From Sphagnum compactum (lineage: Eukaryota; Bryophyta; Sphagnopsida; Sphagnales): DNA of 64,000 nt. A model generated the notes under the pieces. The model worked only from the letters and a program-made list of their open reading frames with translations. It was not told the origin of the DNA and made no database searches. The position numbers and the translations under genes are program-made. Positions 25,305 to 37,754 of the stretch are shown one piece after another; the stretch's first letter is position 1, and each line of letters starts with the position of its first letter. The stretch covers positions 15,469,495 through 15,533,494 of the forward strand of contig OZ234502.1 of assembly GCA_965153455.1 (NCBI GenBank). The letters run 5' to 3'.

Positions 25305-27731
25305 ATGGATCCGTATGGACCGCCGAGGAAAAGGCCGCGACCTGATCAGACGGCGGCAGCTCACAACGGTGTCAATGGCCACGGACTAGGCGTAACACAA
25401 GCTCCTGGTGATCATGATAGTAAGTTTTCCAAGTCCCGCCGCAGTTGCGAAACCTTTGACATCGTCGTGATCCTTTGCTGGCTGTCTGTTGTCGCGTATG
25501 TACTCTCTGTTAGAACAAACAAACCTCTTTTCTCTCCTCCCTTCGCGGATCTCATCAATGGTACATATTTCGGCGTAGGCCAGCTTTGAAGTCTTGCTGC
25601 TCCTGCTCGACTAGCAAAGCTCTATACATTTTGGAAGTCTTTAGTAGTCACATATAGCTGGTTGCTGCTCTCATGGCAAAGGTAGAGAAACCAAACCATG
25701 GGAAGAGGAGGAAAAGTGTAGATGGAGATGCTTGTAAAATGTAGTGGCTTGCAATCTTTCCTTGATAGATTCTTGCCACGCAATGGAGAGATGGAGAATT
25801 GCATGATCAGCACCAGATAACAAACCACCAGAAATGTGTTTTTTTTTTTTTTTTTTCCTGCATTTGAACTTGCCCTGCAGATTGTGTTTGTTGTGACTAC
25901 AAGATTTGAACACATCAGAACAGATTTGAACAGATCAGTGTTGTTGTTGGAGGAGGAGGAAAGCATGCATTTGTGCAATTGATAGAAAGAATCTAAGGTA
26001 GGGTTGAGACTTAGTCACTCACATAAGTATGTATGCTGGCTGCAAGATCCACATCAGACTGCTAACCTAGCTTTGGCCTGAGATTTGTGTAGACAAGCAG
26101 GATGGCTCTGGGAACAGGACGAAGCCTTGCACTAAGTTTTTCAGGTAACTATGTAAGGCACTTCCTTGTTTTTTGTGTGGCTTTTGTTGTTATTTGTTAA
26201 GGCTTTGTGGTGGCAATACTCTGGAATAACTCTCACTTAGCAAGCTCACTGTTTCTACTCTCATAATCTACTTGTGCTTAGAGCAGATGTGGCAGTAATG
26301 GCAGCAGAAAAATCTCTTGTATCTGAGGATAAACTCAACCTGCACATATCTCGGGTCCCTTGCTTTGCTTTTTCTTAATCATGAGAATGGAGATTCCTCA
26401 ATTCTTATGAGAGATATATCTCAGGAGGTTTGTGTGATAGTTTAAGACTTAGGTTTAGGGTTTTTGAGTGCCTTATACATGATGCACTTGTCTATCTTAG
26501 CTATGAATTTGAGCTGCAGCACTCTGTACTAAGTGTTGTGATCCTATCATTGCTAGCATTGCTCTTCTGGCTTGCAGCTTGTTTCTTCCTGGAAAGCTGG
26601 AATCATGGTGAAATGAAAATGGACACTCACCACTCATTGTCATGTGTTGTTATACCTTCATACTGTTGTTGTGGAGATTTTCTCTGCAATCATGTAGATA
26701 TAAAAAGGAAAGTGAACACTCTTAAAGATGTTGAGGGAATGCATTAGTTGCCAGGTATATGATTGTGTGTCTCATCTGGATCTCTTGTGATGGTGCCCTT
26801 GGCAAACATGGTCTAGGGTTCATGCTAACATGGACTAAATCTGATGGTGTTGGGACACAGCACTTCAGGGTGTCCTTATGGCGAAGGCTGCCACTTTTTG
26901 CACTTTGTACCTGGAGGTATCCAAGGTGTTGGACTGGGAGCACTGGTGCCACTGTCTAATGTTGGTAGCATGGGCAGCACAGGCACTCGTAAAGTGGTGG
27001 GGGGTTTAGGGCCTGATGATCAAGGGGCCAATCTAGGAGGGTTTAAGACCCGGCTCTGTAACCGCTTTGACACAGCAGAAGGCTGCCGTTTTGGGGACAA
27101 GTGTCACTTTGCACATGGTGAAATAGAGCTTCGCAAATCAAACAATTCAAGCTTACTGCCTCTTGAGCATGATGTATACTCGTCAGTTGACCACAACAGA
27201 GACCGAGGGTATAGAGGAGGCGGCATGTATGGAGCAGACGGAGGCAGGTTTGGGTCAGGTCGGGAAAGGGATAGTGGGGGTCGCTTTGGTGGTGCTTCTG
27301 GTATGGGTTCATATCGTGAGCCCACACCCCCTGGCATGGCTGCAGCTGCTTCGTTTGGAGCTTCCTCCACTGCCAAAATTAGTATTGAAGCATCACTTGC
27401 AGGTGCAATCATAGGCAAGGGAGGCATCAATGCAAAGCAGATTTGCCACCTCACAGGGGCCAAACTTTCTATCAGGGAACATGAGTCAGATCCTACACTA
27501 CGGAATGTGGAGATGGAGGGTTCATTTGAGCAGATTAAGCAGGCCAGCCAAATGGTGCGTGAGGTGCTGATGCATCGGGATAATGCACCTTCTCGTCCTG
27601 CAGGTGGGGTTGGATCTCGAAATTACAAGACAAAACTGTGTGAGAATTATTCCCAGGGAACATGCACATTTGGTGACCGCTGCCACTTTGCACATGGTTC
27701 TGCAGAGCTGAGGGAACCACAGCGAGTATGA
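25305..27731 (+). CDS. KH domain protein with three CCCH zinc fingers (KHZ1/KHZ2 type)
   Basis: Exons 25305-25419, 26093-26144 and 26861-27731 give 345 residues. The order CCCH, CCCH, KH, CCCH is that of plant KHZ1/KHZ2 (At3g12130, At5g06770), which are nuclear RNA-binding proteins linked to flowering and senescence in Arabidopsis. Finger 1 is C-x8-C-x5-C-x3-H at residues 51-70, split by intron 2 and restored in phase (TKPCTKFFSTSGCPYG). Finger 2 has the same spacing at 122-141, and finger 3 is C-x7-C-x5-C-x3-H at 316-334. The KH domain spans about 228-292 with the GKGG loop at 241-244. A Gly/Arg-rich linker lies between finger 2 and KH, and a basic PRKRPRP stretch near residue 10 may be a nuclear signal. 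The frame is open upstream, in phase, to an ATG at 24897. That 136-residue extension does not look conserved, and I treat it as leader. Confidence 0.93.
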
Positions 27732-30700
27732 GAGGACATCTGCTTGCCTGCTAGCCAGGTAATGGTACAGGTGAAAGGGTTTGTTTTGCAGATTGATGTG
27801 TGTCCTGTCCTTGTCTCATTAACCTACGGTGGAAAATGAAGCAAGGAACAGAGTGAAATTTGAGGGGAAACACTTGCAGAAGTCACAATGAGGAGAGACA
27901 CGAAAAGTTCTGCATTGTGTGCAAAGTAGTGTGAAGCAATGTAGAGATAGTCAAGATAATCATGCAAAGTCGAGGTTAATTAGATGTTTTATCTTTTTGT
28001 TCATGAGGTGTCCATGTGGTCAAAAAGGGGTCAAAGCCAGTGAATCTGAATGCTCTGAATAGTTCCAGTTAATTCCATCTTGGCCTAATTAATGTAAGGT
28101 CATCAATAGAAGTTTCTAAAGTGCTTCTGCAAGTTTTTATGGTTTTGTGTAATTTCTGCAACTGGTGTTGGAAGTCATCATATAAAGTTTGCAATTGTGA
28201 AGAAAAAAAAAACAAAACCAAATTAATGGGGCCCATCACTTCAACCAGTTAATCCAAGATGAAAATGCTCTTAAGGAAATCAGGTGTCTTCCATTTCCTT
28301 CGACTGTCTTTTTTTGCTTATCACTGTTAAGATCTTACCAAAGTTTTGCAGGCTATCAACCCACTCTTCATAAAATAACTGGAGCAGTTGAACTCTGATA
28401 AGAGAGACAGGATATCTGCAGATGTCAGTGGGCCATCAGGTCATTTCATTTGTCTGGGCTAACAATTGGTGGACTATGGTCTCTATTGATTTGCCCATAA
28501 AGATCATACTCTTAGGAGTTATCTGTCATGTTTCTCTCTTTTTTCTTCCTCTTTTAGGTGTTGCTGATCTAGCCAGCATCATGTATGAGTCTTCCTCTAG
28601 GTGCCAGTCCTATGACAGCAATTGAATACACTGGTTAATACATGTACATCCACTCACTGCCAAGAGCTGACGAAGGCAGTGGGGATGGTGTGGTAGCTGA
28701 TCACTACCTTAAATGTTGCTATTGAAGGTGTCTGAACATGGTGTGACTGTCACTGTTGTTCACACTGCTCCTCAGTTTCTTTTTCTGCATTCTGTTTGGT
28801 AGGGTTTCCTTGCTTTTCCTTTTCACTGACATGTTGTCAGATCTGAAACATCTGCAACCTTATTATTAGGTTATACCTCAATTGTTGAGGTTGACTGAAA
28901 TCGTAAGTATGGAGAAGGTCTCAGTACTCATGTAGACATATGTCAGTAGCACCAGGATGTTTTTGCATAGGTCAGTGGGTCAAGGTTACTGCTATTTATT
29001 TTCCTTAATTCTGTGTTTACTTCACATAACAGTAATAGGGGGAAGTGGACAAATAATTAGCCGAATAACTTGGTTGTGCTTCATCAGTCTGATTTCTCTG
29101 GGCAAAAGCCAACTGTGAACTGGACTGTGAGGAAAGTAGACAAATATCCATAACTTTGGTGGGCATGAGTAAGGGGAGTGTTCAACTCTAAAGCTATGTA
29201 CCATGTTGCCTTTCATGCACTGTGATGTTGTGTGTAGTGAAAAACAAGGTAAGATTCTCACCAAATGTTGGAATGTTGGGAAATCTGGAACCCGGTGAGC
29301 TGTTCAAATCCTTAGGGGGGATTCCAAGTGGAAGTCCTTATTATCCCCTCACTCTGACCTACCTTCCACAGTTGGCTACATGAAGGACTGGAACATCAAA
29401 GAGGAACTACACCATCTACACTCGGGTTCCAGTTACATGAGTGAAAGAAAAAGTTGTGAGGGGATGTTCCATGGTTCTGTGAGAGAAATGCATGGGTTCT
29501 GAGTCCTGACAGTGGTTTCTGCAGTCATGAAACGCTTATGCAGTTGGTTTTTTAACATTTTTTGCAGTGTTTCTGTGACACAGCTGATGTGAGCTTGCAG
29601 GTGGCATCAGTAATTTTAGTTTGATCTTTAGGTTGTAGGTTGAGCTTGTTAGAAGTTTAGAAGGCAGCAGGCTTTGATGAGATTGAGATTGGATAGATTA
29701 GTTTGCAACAGAGGGCCACCATTGTTTTGGTGTAGAGAGCCATCTGGTTTACTAGTCTGTTTAGTTTGTGAGTAAACAGTGCAGGCTATGTGTTCTGGTG
29801 GTTCTGGTGCACTGTTGTCTTACTTTTCTTATATTCAGTGGCATGTCGCTATTGTGTCATTGCTGCAACTATATTGTGATTAGTGTGAAGCTTATATCTT
29901 CTGCCTTGAAGCTGTGTCAGTTCAAACAGCTAGCAGGTTGGACACTCAATTCAACATATAAGCAGGCCTGATTGGGAAAGAAAGAAGCTGCCCTTGGAAG
30001 GTCTGCATGAGTGAGAGTTAAGGTAATGAATTGTAAATTCAAAATCAAATAAACGGGGGTTACTCCTGGGCTATTATTGCAATGAAATATCTAACATTGC
30101 CATTTGTGCTCCAGTTGTGAAGCATCTTAACAACTGGAGCAATCTGTCAGAGCAAGAGCAGCGCTTGTTTTGAGGAAATGTGTAGTTCTGTTTTGCACTT
30201 GTGTGTTAGTTGCTAGCCAGTATGATGGCTGAGCCTTCCTGTTGCTTCTGGACTTGTGACAGAAACCTGGTGCAGAGGTTAGGGAGCTGATGAAGTCAGT
30301 GGGGGAAGTTGATGGATAAGTTGCTATATCATACATGGTGCTCTTGAGGTTCCCTGAACAAGTGAGAGACTGTCACATTTGTTCACCCTGTTTGTTTGTG
30401 TTTCTTCATTCTAGTGTGTCCCTTCTGTGCTGTTCCTTCATCCCAGCTCTGAAAGTCCTTATCTGAACGTCTTTCTTTAACTTCAAGGAAAAGTTTATAA
30501 ACCTTGTTCTCACTTTCTTAATCATGAATACTATGGAGATTTCTTTATTCTCATGAGTGCTATTGCGTGTTTGTGCGTGCGTGTGTGTGTGATTGCATAT
30601 AATTGACTTGTCTCAAGGAGAAGTTGCTTAATGATTAGAAAGATCAATTCTTCTATCACAAAGAGCATAATTCTTAATGAATACTCCATTTCTAAAGATG

Positions 30701-32078
30701 GCTCACTCATAATTGTTCATGCTTGTGGAATCTACCATGTGGCTATGGAGAAAAGACAATTATTGAGATGGCAATTGCAAATAAGAGTCTCTTTGCCTTG
30801 TGACCACAATAGCAACAAACAGAGGAGCCAATACAAGCTCCATCACCTACAAAGTAACCTTAACGCTTAAACTATGGCTATACATGGAAGCCTTGAAATT
30901 TTCATTACAATGCATCTGAATGGAAAAGCTTGTATTGTGATGCAAATTTAACACACAATATGCAATCACACAAATGAATGTTAGGCAATGAGGTGGATGA
31001 TGTACTAACTTGATTGGATACAACCAAGCTTGAAATTTTTGTACAAGTAGAAAATTTGATACGTATTGTTCAGTGCACTCATCTATTGGCTCGCTAATGC
31101 ACAAGATAGAAATCCCATTAAAGTCCACATTCATACACCTAAAAAACATATCACATGTACCAAAATGTTAAACCTCATCTCCTACTTCCAAGCAAAGCAC
31201 CAAATGTTTCCAAATGACTTAATACAAACTCATGTTCTCCAATGGTGTGTGTTTTTATGTGTGACTTTGTTACTCTGCATAATTTGTGCACCAAGCTACC
31301 AATGCACAACATATCATGTTCTGTTGTCAGATTCAACAAGGTTATCAACCCCTTTCACTTGACACCCCACCTCAACAACTATTATGACATTCATTGATTT
31401 TACATAACGTGTAGGGTAAAGCCCAAGGCTGAGCGCTTTAACAAGTGTAAAGCACCAGGCAGATTTTTGTTCTAAATTTTTTTCCAGTGACAACCAAAAA
31501 TGAGAGCAAGTGTTTCAGAGAATGCCTGCAGGAGCAGGCATTACATTTTTTTTTGAAATGCCTCCCCTTTGCCGAGGAAAAACTCTGTACAGTAGATCCC
31601 CTCCACTGCACTAAAAAAATCCACCTGGTGCTTTATGTTTAGAAAAAATGATTCACCATCACAAAAAAATGAAGATATTGCAGGTGATGGTGAATAGAGA
31701 TGATGAGGGGGCAAATATTCATGCACTGTACAGGAACATATCTATGAGATTTCAGAGAAAACTCCACAACCAACACTTTGAACATACACCTGTTGTGACA
31801 GTTCCAACAAAACCAGAATGAACATGACGAGAATGATGAGGGTCATAACCTTTGTTAGTGACACTTGCAAAGTACCAGACCATAACCAGGATCTGACCTG
31901 CTCTCAATAGCACTCTTCTATTCCCCATGCTACAGCAGAAATTTTTGCACAAGAAATCAATCCTATGCATTTCTCATCAGTAATACTGCACACCCATAGC
32001 ATTAAACAATGTCACTAGTTTAGAAAAACCTTACTTTGGTCATTTGGATTTCTAGGAAATCATGGAAAATCCGGCAGT
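27732..32078. other. Spacer and 3' region downstream of the KHZ-type gene
   Basis: No coding exon is supported. Two stretches, about 28660-28800 and 30280-30430, resemble each other ('gagctga(c/t)gaag(g/t)cagtggg', 'tgactgtcac', 'ttgttcac', 'tctgt(t)...tttc(t)gcatt'), which suggests an old duplicated or transposed segment. A TG/CG-rich microsatellite lies at about 30566-30592. Part of the sequence may be 3' untranslated region, which cannot be delimited here. Confidence 0.4.
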
Positions 32079-32174
32079 CTACTTTGCAGCATCAGGATAA
32101 GGTTTGGGATCTTCTGGGAGTTTTTCAATAAGTCGTCCTCTTGAGGGCACCAGGCATGCGATTCCATCAATAAT
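32079..32174 (-). CDS. Probable last exon of a small unidentified protein
   Basis: On the minus strand an intron-type acceptor (GATGCAG) at 32175 precedes an open stretch of 31 codons ending in TAG at 32079-32081. The residues, beginning IIDGIACLVPSRGRLIEKLP and ending DAAK, have the balanced composition of real protein, unlike the surrounding DNA. A likely first exon lies at about 33432-33558 on the same strand. I do not recognise the family, and I could not place middle exons with confidence. A small organelle or membrane-complex subunit is possible but is only a guess. Confidence 0.45.
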   Translation of the reverse strand: MIDGIACLVPSRGRLIEKLPEDPKPYPDAAK

Positions 32175-33431
32175 CTGCATCACCACAGAACATATGATCA
32201 TAAGACAAAAGGAAAATTCTTTATAGCTGAAGCTCAGAATTGGAATCCTATGATATAAGCAGTTCTGGAAGAAGGATGTGGTGAAGTTTCCTCATCTAGG
32301 TAAAAACCCTGAACTAAGGCAAGAGAAACTGCAGAGTTTTAAGTATGCAATCACATTAAGCTTTTGTTATGATCATTGATGGGGTTGTGTGATGATCTGG
32401 TTCTTTGTGGGTACAAAACAATATTAATACCTGGTTGTTGACAACACCTACCACATCAATTTTTAACCTGGTGAATACTTGGAAAAGAATAACACACCGA
32501 ATACCAGAAGGAATACAGAGATATAGTTAGCCCTGCCTAATCTGCCTGACCCTGCCCAAATAAAAATGCTCTCCAAGACACCAACTGCTATGATTTATTC
32601 TCTCTTGCTTCTTAGGAGACTTATGACATTTTCTTCGAATATTGGGTTGGTAATAGAGGTCTGAAGGATGTACAACAAACCGGATAGGCCACACCAAGAC
32701 TGTCATTCACAAGCTCCTGTGACTTCTCACAGTACCTGCACCCTCCTTCACCTCTGCTAACTTAGCATCTTCAGTTGCTGCCACTCATTTGCAAGAATTC
32801 AAAGCTGTCGGCTTGACACTGTGACTACTTTCCTCCTTTCTGGAAGTGCACATATTCTACCCAGAGGTCAGTAAAGGCAGCAGTTGCCAAAGATGGTGGC
32901 AAAAATATATTCCCCTCAGGGCTCTGCAGCTCCTAGGTTCCACAGGTTGCACGAGTGATTCACACAGTAGCTGGACACTTATGGGTAACATGCCACTTAG
33001 TCACCGGACCACTACCTATTGATTTTGATGCTACTTTGAAGCTCCAAAAGAGCCTCAACATGAGAAATTCCAATGCCCAGTAAAGATTATTAAAAACCCA
33101 TCGCACAGAGCAGGCAAAAAAATACACCACATCAATTAATCCAGCGGTCTTGAATTCTTTGTAGAGATTTGAGGAAGGAATGAATGACTGCTCAAATCAA
33201 GGAGAAAAAAACCCTTATCTAAAACCCTAAACCTACTTTCTCTACAGACAGGAGTGCACCTGAAACAAGCTTGTCTTAGAATACAAACAACCTGCTGGCA
33301 AGTCCACAACATCACAGCAAACAGGAATCCAGAAGGAGATTTCTGCCTACACACAAGATATGTGATGATTCTATAAGCTCTTAAAAGAAGAGGAGAGGGG
33401 AAGGGAAGGGAAGATGGGGTGGAGGGGGGAT

Positions 33432-33558
33432 TTACCTGAGTGGGTCTTTTGAAAGTGGACATGCCAAGTACTGAAGAAGGCTTCTGTTGAATGCTGCATG
33501 CTTCACAAGGATACCTCCTCTCACCATATCTGCAGAACTCCTCCAGCAACTCAATCAC
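33432..33558 (-). CDS. Possible first exon of the same unidentified small protein
   Basis: The minus strand reads MIELLEEFCRYGERRYPCEA and continues through an internal methionine (MSTFKRPTQ) to a CAG|GTAAAT donor. Translation could begin at either methionine. An acceptor-flanked stretch at about 33311-33368 might be a second exon. Linkage to the exon at 32079-32174 rests only on strand, spacing and compatible phase 0 junctions. Confidence 0.3.
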
Positions 33559-35390
33559 TCAATTCTACCCCTTCTTCTACTTCTTCCTGGCACACTATGT
33601 AGGTTTTTCTTTTTTTTTCTTTTTGTGCACCTTTGAATTAAGAAAAAATTTGTATTAAATTTTTTTGTATAGATAACTGTCAGGGTTTTTGTAGGGTTTA
33701 GGGTTTAACCCTACAAAAACCCCCTCAGTAGAAATTGTATACAGAAATGTTAGGGTTTAGGGTTTAAGGGAAGTGATGCTGAATTTTTGGGAACTATATA
33801 ATTCTCAGCCTATATAAGGAGTCCAGATTTCATCCCAACCCTCCAAAGTTGTATTTATTAACTCTCAATAATTAATTTATTAAGCCCTGCTGGATGAACA
33901 TTTTGCATGGCCATCAAATTCAATTGAAAGGACATGAAAACTCATGTAGACACAACACTTGCAATTCCACTTTTTTTTGTGTGTGAAGAGGATGAAATAT
34001 TCATCCAAGAGGACTATGTTTCATCTAAGAAGTTCTTTTTTCATCCAAGATGATACCATTTCACCCCAGGAATGCAATATTCCAGACTTGTAGATGATGA
34101 AGAGAGGTGCACTATCCATCAATAATAGGGTGGATGATATAATAGTGTCCACTAACTAGCTTATTACTTGTTATCATTCAACACTTGTAATAATTGTACA
34201 TTGTTTCATACTCATTAGTGAGGGTTCAATTACTACTTGGATGTGGAGGTAAGTCATGAATGAATGAATGAATGAATGAATGAATCCCCGTACATTCATC
34301 ATCATTTGATTTGTGATTCATGAGTAATGAAGTTCATCCATGAACATGAAACCAAGTAATGATGAATGCCCCTTATACAAAAACCACAATCCAACACTCT
34401 TATTCCTCATGGAGAGTGTTGGAATTGATAAGATCATTCTACACCTAAGCTTTTGGAAACCACAAAATTCTACATAATGCATGTGACTATCACATGTTTA
34501 TGCATGCTTGGCTCCACAATCTTGGCCTTGACCGACTTGCTTTCTATGAGGCAACTCGAAGAATATTCTTAATGTATTTTGGAGGGTACCTTCTATATCC
34601 ATGAACATCATTAAGACCTTAAACACATGGAAGGAAACTACATTGCCCTAAGAGTCCTAGTCACCCCTCCCCTTCTTTTCATTCTCACTACTTTCAACCA
34701 TTTAACATCTCCATGTTTATAGTTGTATCCTTGTTCCAATTCCACAACCAATGGTGTACATTTTCAAGATGTTCACTAACCGACAATGTTACCCTATGAT
34801 GGCCACAACATGTATGCATAAATGTAGTTCATTAGACCTTTCAATGGTGTAGATTTAAACATATTGTGCACTATGGAAAGCTTGACATTTAAGACACTTA
34901 TGTGGTAAAATGTCACATACATCTGTAGGGGGCATTCCATGATCATCTACACAATGTTTAATTTTTGGGAATTTGGGTTTGGGTTGAAATGCAATTTCCA
35001 TGTTCAACAATTACTTATTGGAAAACCTTATTTTATAAATATTGTTATTATGTGTTATGCAATTTTCAAATATCACTTTGAAAATAGAATGAATATACTA
35101 AATTCATCAAAACCAAATTATCAACAATGATGTGGTTAAAAACTTACATATCTCCACAAAAGTTTTGATTTAGGGTTTAGGGTTTAAGGTTTGAGAAGGA
35201 GACGAGGCACCTTCGTTGTATGACAACTTACCCCAACAGTTGTTCATTTCGAGGAACCTTACATGTAAGGGAGGCATGAGCAACCACCTTACATGTAGAG
35301 TACCTCCCCATATACCAATTCTTTATAATATTCAGAAACAACAAAAAAGGGGTCATTATTAGGTGTCCATAAAATGATGGGTACTAAGAG
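33559..35390. other. AT-rich spacer with telomere-like motifs
   Basis: No exon is supported. A palindromic telomere-like motif lies at 33683-33723: GGGTTTTTGTAGGGTT pairs with AACCCTACAAAAACCC. Further TTTAGGG copies are at about 33752-33771 and 35168-35186. A (TGAA)n microsatellite lies at 34257-34285, and there is a short repeated 'catccaaga' phrase near 34000-34050. Confidence 0.5.
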
Positions 35391-35402
35391 AGTTGGGCCC
35401 TG

Positions 35403-35446
35403 CCCCCCCCCCCCCTGCCCCCCCCCCCCTGCCCCCCCCCCCCCCC
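35403..35446. repeat. Three long C tracts (G tracts on the minus strand)
   Basis: Runs of 13, 12 and 15 C are separated only by TG dinucleotides. On the minus strand the G runs could fold into a quadruplex, and the C strand could form an i-motif. The spurious poly-Pro and poly-Gly ORFs here come from this tract. Confidence 0.95.
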
Positions 35447-36152
35447 AAACAGGCACAAGGACTATGGCATTGGATCCAACTTTTGGAAGTTTTTACCTTA
35501 TTAAAAACCGGTTTCACATTAGGTGAACTGGTTTTTTTGGTGAAAGTGTTCAGACTGTTTAGATTGGAACGGATTTTGTTTTGGTGTTCAGTGTATGAAC
35601 ACAGTAGGTAGATGTAGAGCATCTTGTCTATTGGCAGGGTCAGCGTGTTTGTGATGCCTGCCTTGTTGGAATAAGCAATTTAGTTTTGGTATAATTTTTA
35701 AGTGTATTTTTTTCATCCCCACTTTTGATTTTGATAACTCGATTTGGATGACGAAGAAAAGCAATTTAGTCCTGTGCTCTTTTCATGTGTATTGTTTTTA
35801 ATCCTCACTTTTGATTTGATCCTCAATTTCAAGGAATGAGAGAAGCAATTTCGTCCTCTGTTTTATTCATGTGTATTGTTTTTTAATCCTCACTTTTGAT
35901 TTGATCCTCAATTTTGACAAATAAGAAAAGCAAAATTAGTACCCCTATTCTTTTCCTCTGTATATTTTTCATCATCACTTTTGATTTGATCATCAATTTG
36001 GACAAATGCAAAAAGAATTTTTAGTCCCTTCCTTTTTCTATGTATTTTTTTTTCTTCCCCATCCTTGAGGAAAAACAATTTAATTCCCTATTGTTTTCTT
36101 GTGCAAATGTTTTCATCTTCAGTTTTTATTTGCTCCTCAATTTCAACAAACA

Positions 36153-36167
36153 AAAATAAAATAATAT
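36153..36167. repeat. Target site duplication, left copy
   Basis: AAAATAAAATAATAT immediately precedes the GC-rich insert and is identical to 37740-37754. Length and position fit target-primed insertion, although the sequence is low in complexity. Confidence 0.8.
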
Positions 36168-37739
36168 CTCGATGATGGCAAGATCGTCGACACGTTCAAT
36201 GACACGAGTCGAGCTGTCTAGATGTTCGTCAACGACGGACCTGAGCACGGCCTCCACTTGCAACTGCACAAGTCGTCGATCACCATCGACGTCGACGCAA
36301 TCGACTTGCGATGCCTGTTCTCGGCGTCGATTAAGTTCAAAACATTCGACGACAGCCAAAAGACACTCGGTTGCCCAATTGGCCTCGACCTGTACGTGCA
36401 GGACTTCATCAAGGCCAAGATCGACAACATCCAGTCGATCTTCAACCGCATCCCGTACATCAACGATCCGCAGATTGAGATGATCATCCTGCGCGGCAAC
36501 GCCAACTCATCCAAGATCAACCACCTGCTCCGCACCGTGCGTTGCGACTGTATCCGCAACGAGCTGCAGACCGCCGACCAGAATTGGTAAATGGCAATTG
36601 AGGCCATACTCTCCGCCCAAATTGACGACCCGCTCACATGGAAGCAGGCCCACCTACTGATCGGCAAGGTCGGGTCGGCCATTGGCATTGTCGAGGACCA
36701 CTCTGATGCCGCCTATGTCAGCTCGCGCCTGGGCACCACTGACCTGGTCAACAAACTGCTCGGCCGCAACGACGTCGACGCGGACCCGACTGACGACCTG
36801 AGCGCCGAGTTTGAGCGCCTACGTCAACGCGTCAACCCAAGCAACCTCATCGCCTTGAACAAGATCCGCTAATTCAACCCTAAGGCGTCGGGCGCTGGCA
36901 TCTAGTCCAAGATCATGCACCTGATGAACGAGGTCAAGTACGACAGCAACGTGCGCAACAAGGGGCGCCTCCAGTCTTTGCACGCTAGCTGGGCGTCGGG
37001 GTACCTCACCGCCCTGCCGCTGCCCTATCTCAGCCTCACCCTGCCACCGCGCCAATTCTAGTGTGTCGCCCAGTTCCGGCTGGGCTTTAAGACATGCCCA
37101 GCCGTCCGTTGCCCGAAGTGCTGTCTGCACGTGATGGACCCGTACGGCGACCACGCCGTGACCTGCAGGCACGGGCCGCACACCATTCGCCGCCACGACC
37201 GCATGCCGTACGTGCAGAACATCATCGCCAATGAGGCGGGTCTCAAGTCCCGCCTCGAAAAGATCGGCCTAATCGTCGGTCGCAAGGATCGTCCCGCTAA
37301 CGTCCTGCTCCTGATGTTCTGCACCGGCCACGACGCCTACCTGGACTCTGTGATTACACACCCATTGCAGCCCACCTTCATCGATCGTGCAGCGGGAAAG
37401 AGTCTGGTTGCTGCCAAGGCCGCCGTCGCCAAGAAGCACTCCGACGACGACGAAAAGTGTCGCCGTAATGGCCTGCGCATGATCGCCATGGCCTGGGAGA
37501 CATTTAGCGGCTCCGCCCTCGAGACGCGCATCATGATCCACAAGATCGCCATCCGTCACGCTAACAAACACAACTGACCCCGAGGACAGACCATCTACCA
37601 GATTAATCAACGCCTTTCCGTCACGCTCGAACGAGGCGTTGGGGAGCAGCTGATTGCTTGCGAGTGCGCCGGCTCAACACTAGCTTCGTAGCTGACACCA
37701 GCGATGGTTAGTCAACATACATCTAAGGTCGGGGCGCCC
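36168..37739 (+). mobile_element. 5'-truncated non-LTR (LINE-type) retrotransposon fragment, GC-rich
   Basis: This 1572-bp insert is strikingly richer in G and C than the DNA around it. One frame (codons starting at multiples of three) reads as protein from YLDDGKIVDTFND at the left junction to a TAG at 37689. YLDD is the catalytic motif of the reverse transcriptase palm, so the copy was truncated just there. The Tyr codon comes from the target-duplication sequence. Downstream are the thumb and connecting regions and a C-terminal zinc-finger-like block, CPKCCLHVMDPYGDHAVTC (about 37107-37163), typical of the tail of some LINE-type polyproteins. In-frame stops lie at 36219 (TAG), 36588 (TAA), 36870 (TAA), 36903 (TAG), 37059 (TAG) and 37575 (TGA), yet I find no frameshift. 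There is no poly(A) tail. The element is non-functional here. Its exact clade is not established. Confidence 0.88.
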
Positions 37740-37754
37740 AAAATAAAATAATAT
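37740..37754. repeat. Target site duplication, right copy
   Basis: AAAATAAAATAATAT follows the 3' terminus (GGTCGGGGCGCCC) of the insert. Joining the flanks restores a continuous minisatellite unit. Confidence 0.8.

Noticed and set aside
29290-29320. GTTCAAATCC, resembling a tRNA T-loop (B box)
   Set aside because: No matching A box, acceptor stem or anticodon arm could be placed around it.
35359-35622. Gly-rich and Pro-rich ORFs
   Set aside because: They are products of the C tracts only.
36172-36483. Ser/Arg-rich ORF of 103 codons in a second frame of the GC-rich element
   Set aside because: It is a shadow of the reverse transcriptase frame. The Ser/Arg/Thr richness comes from frame-shifted GC-rich codons.
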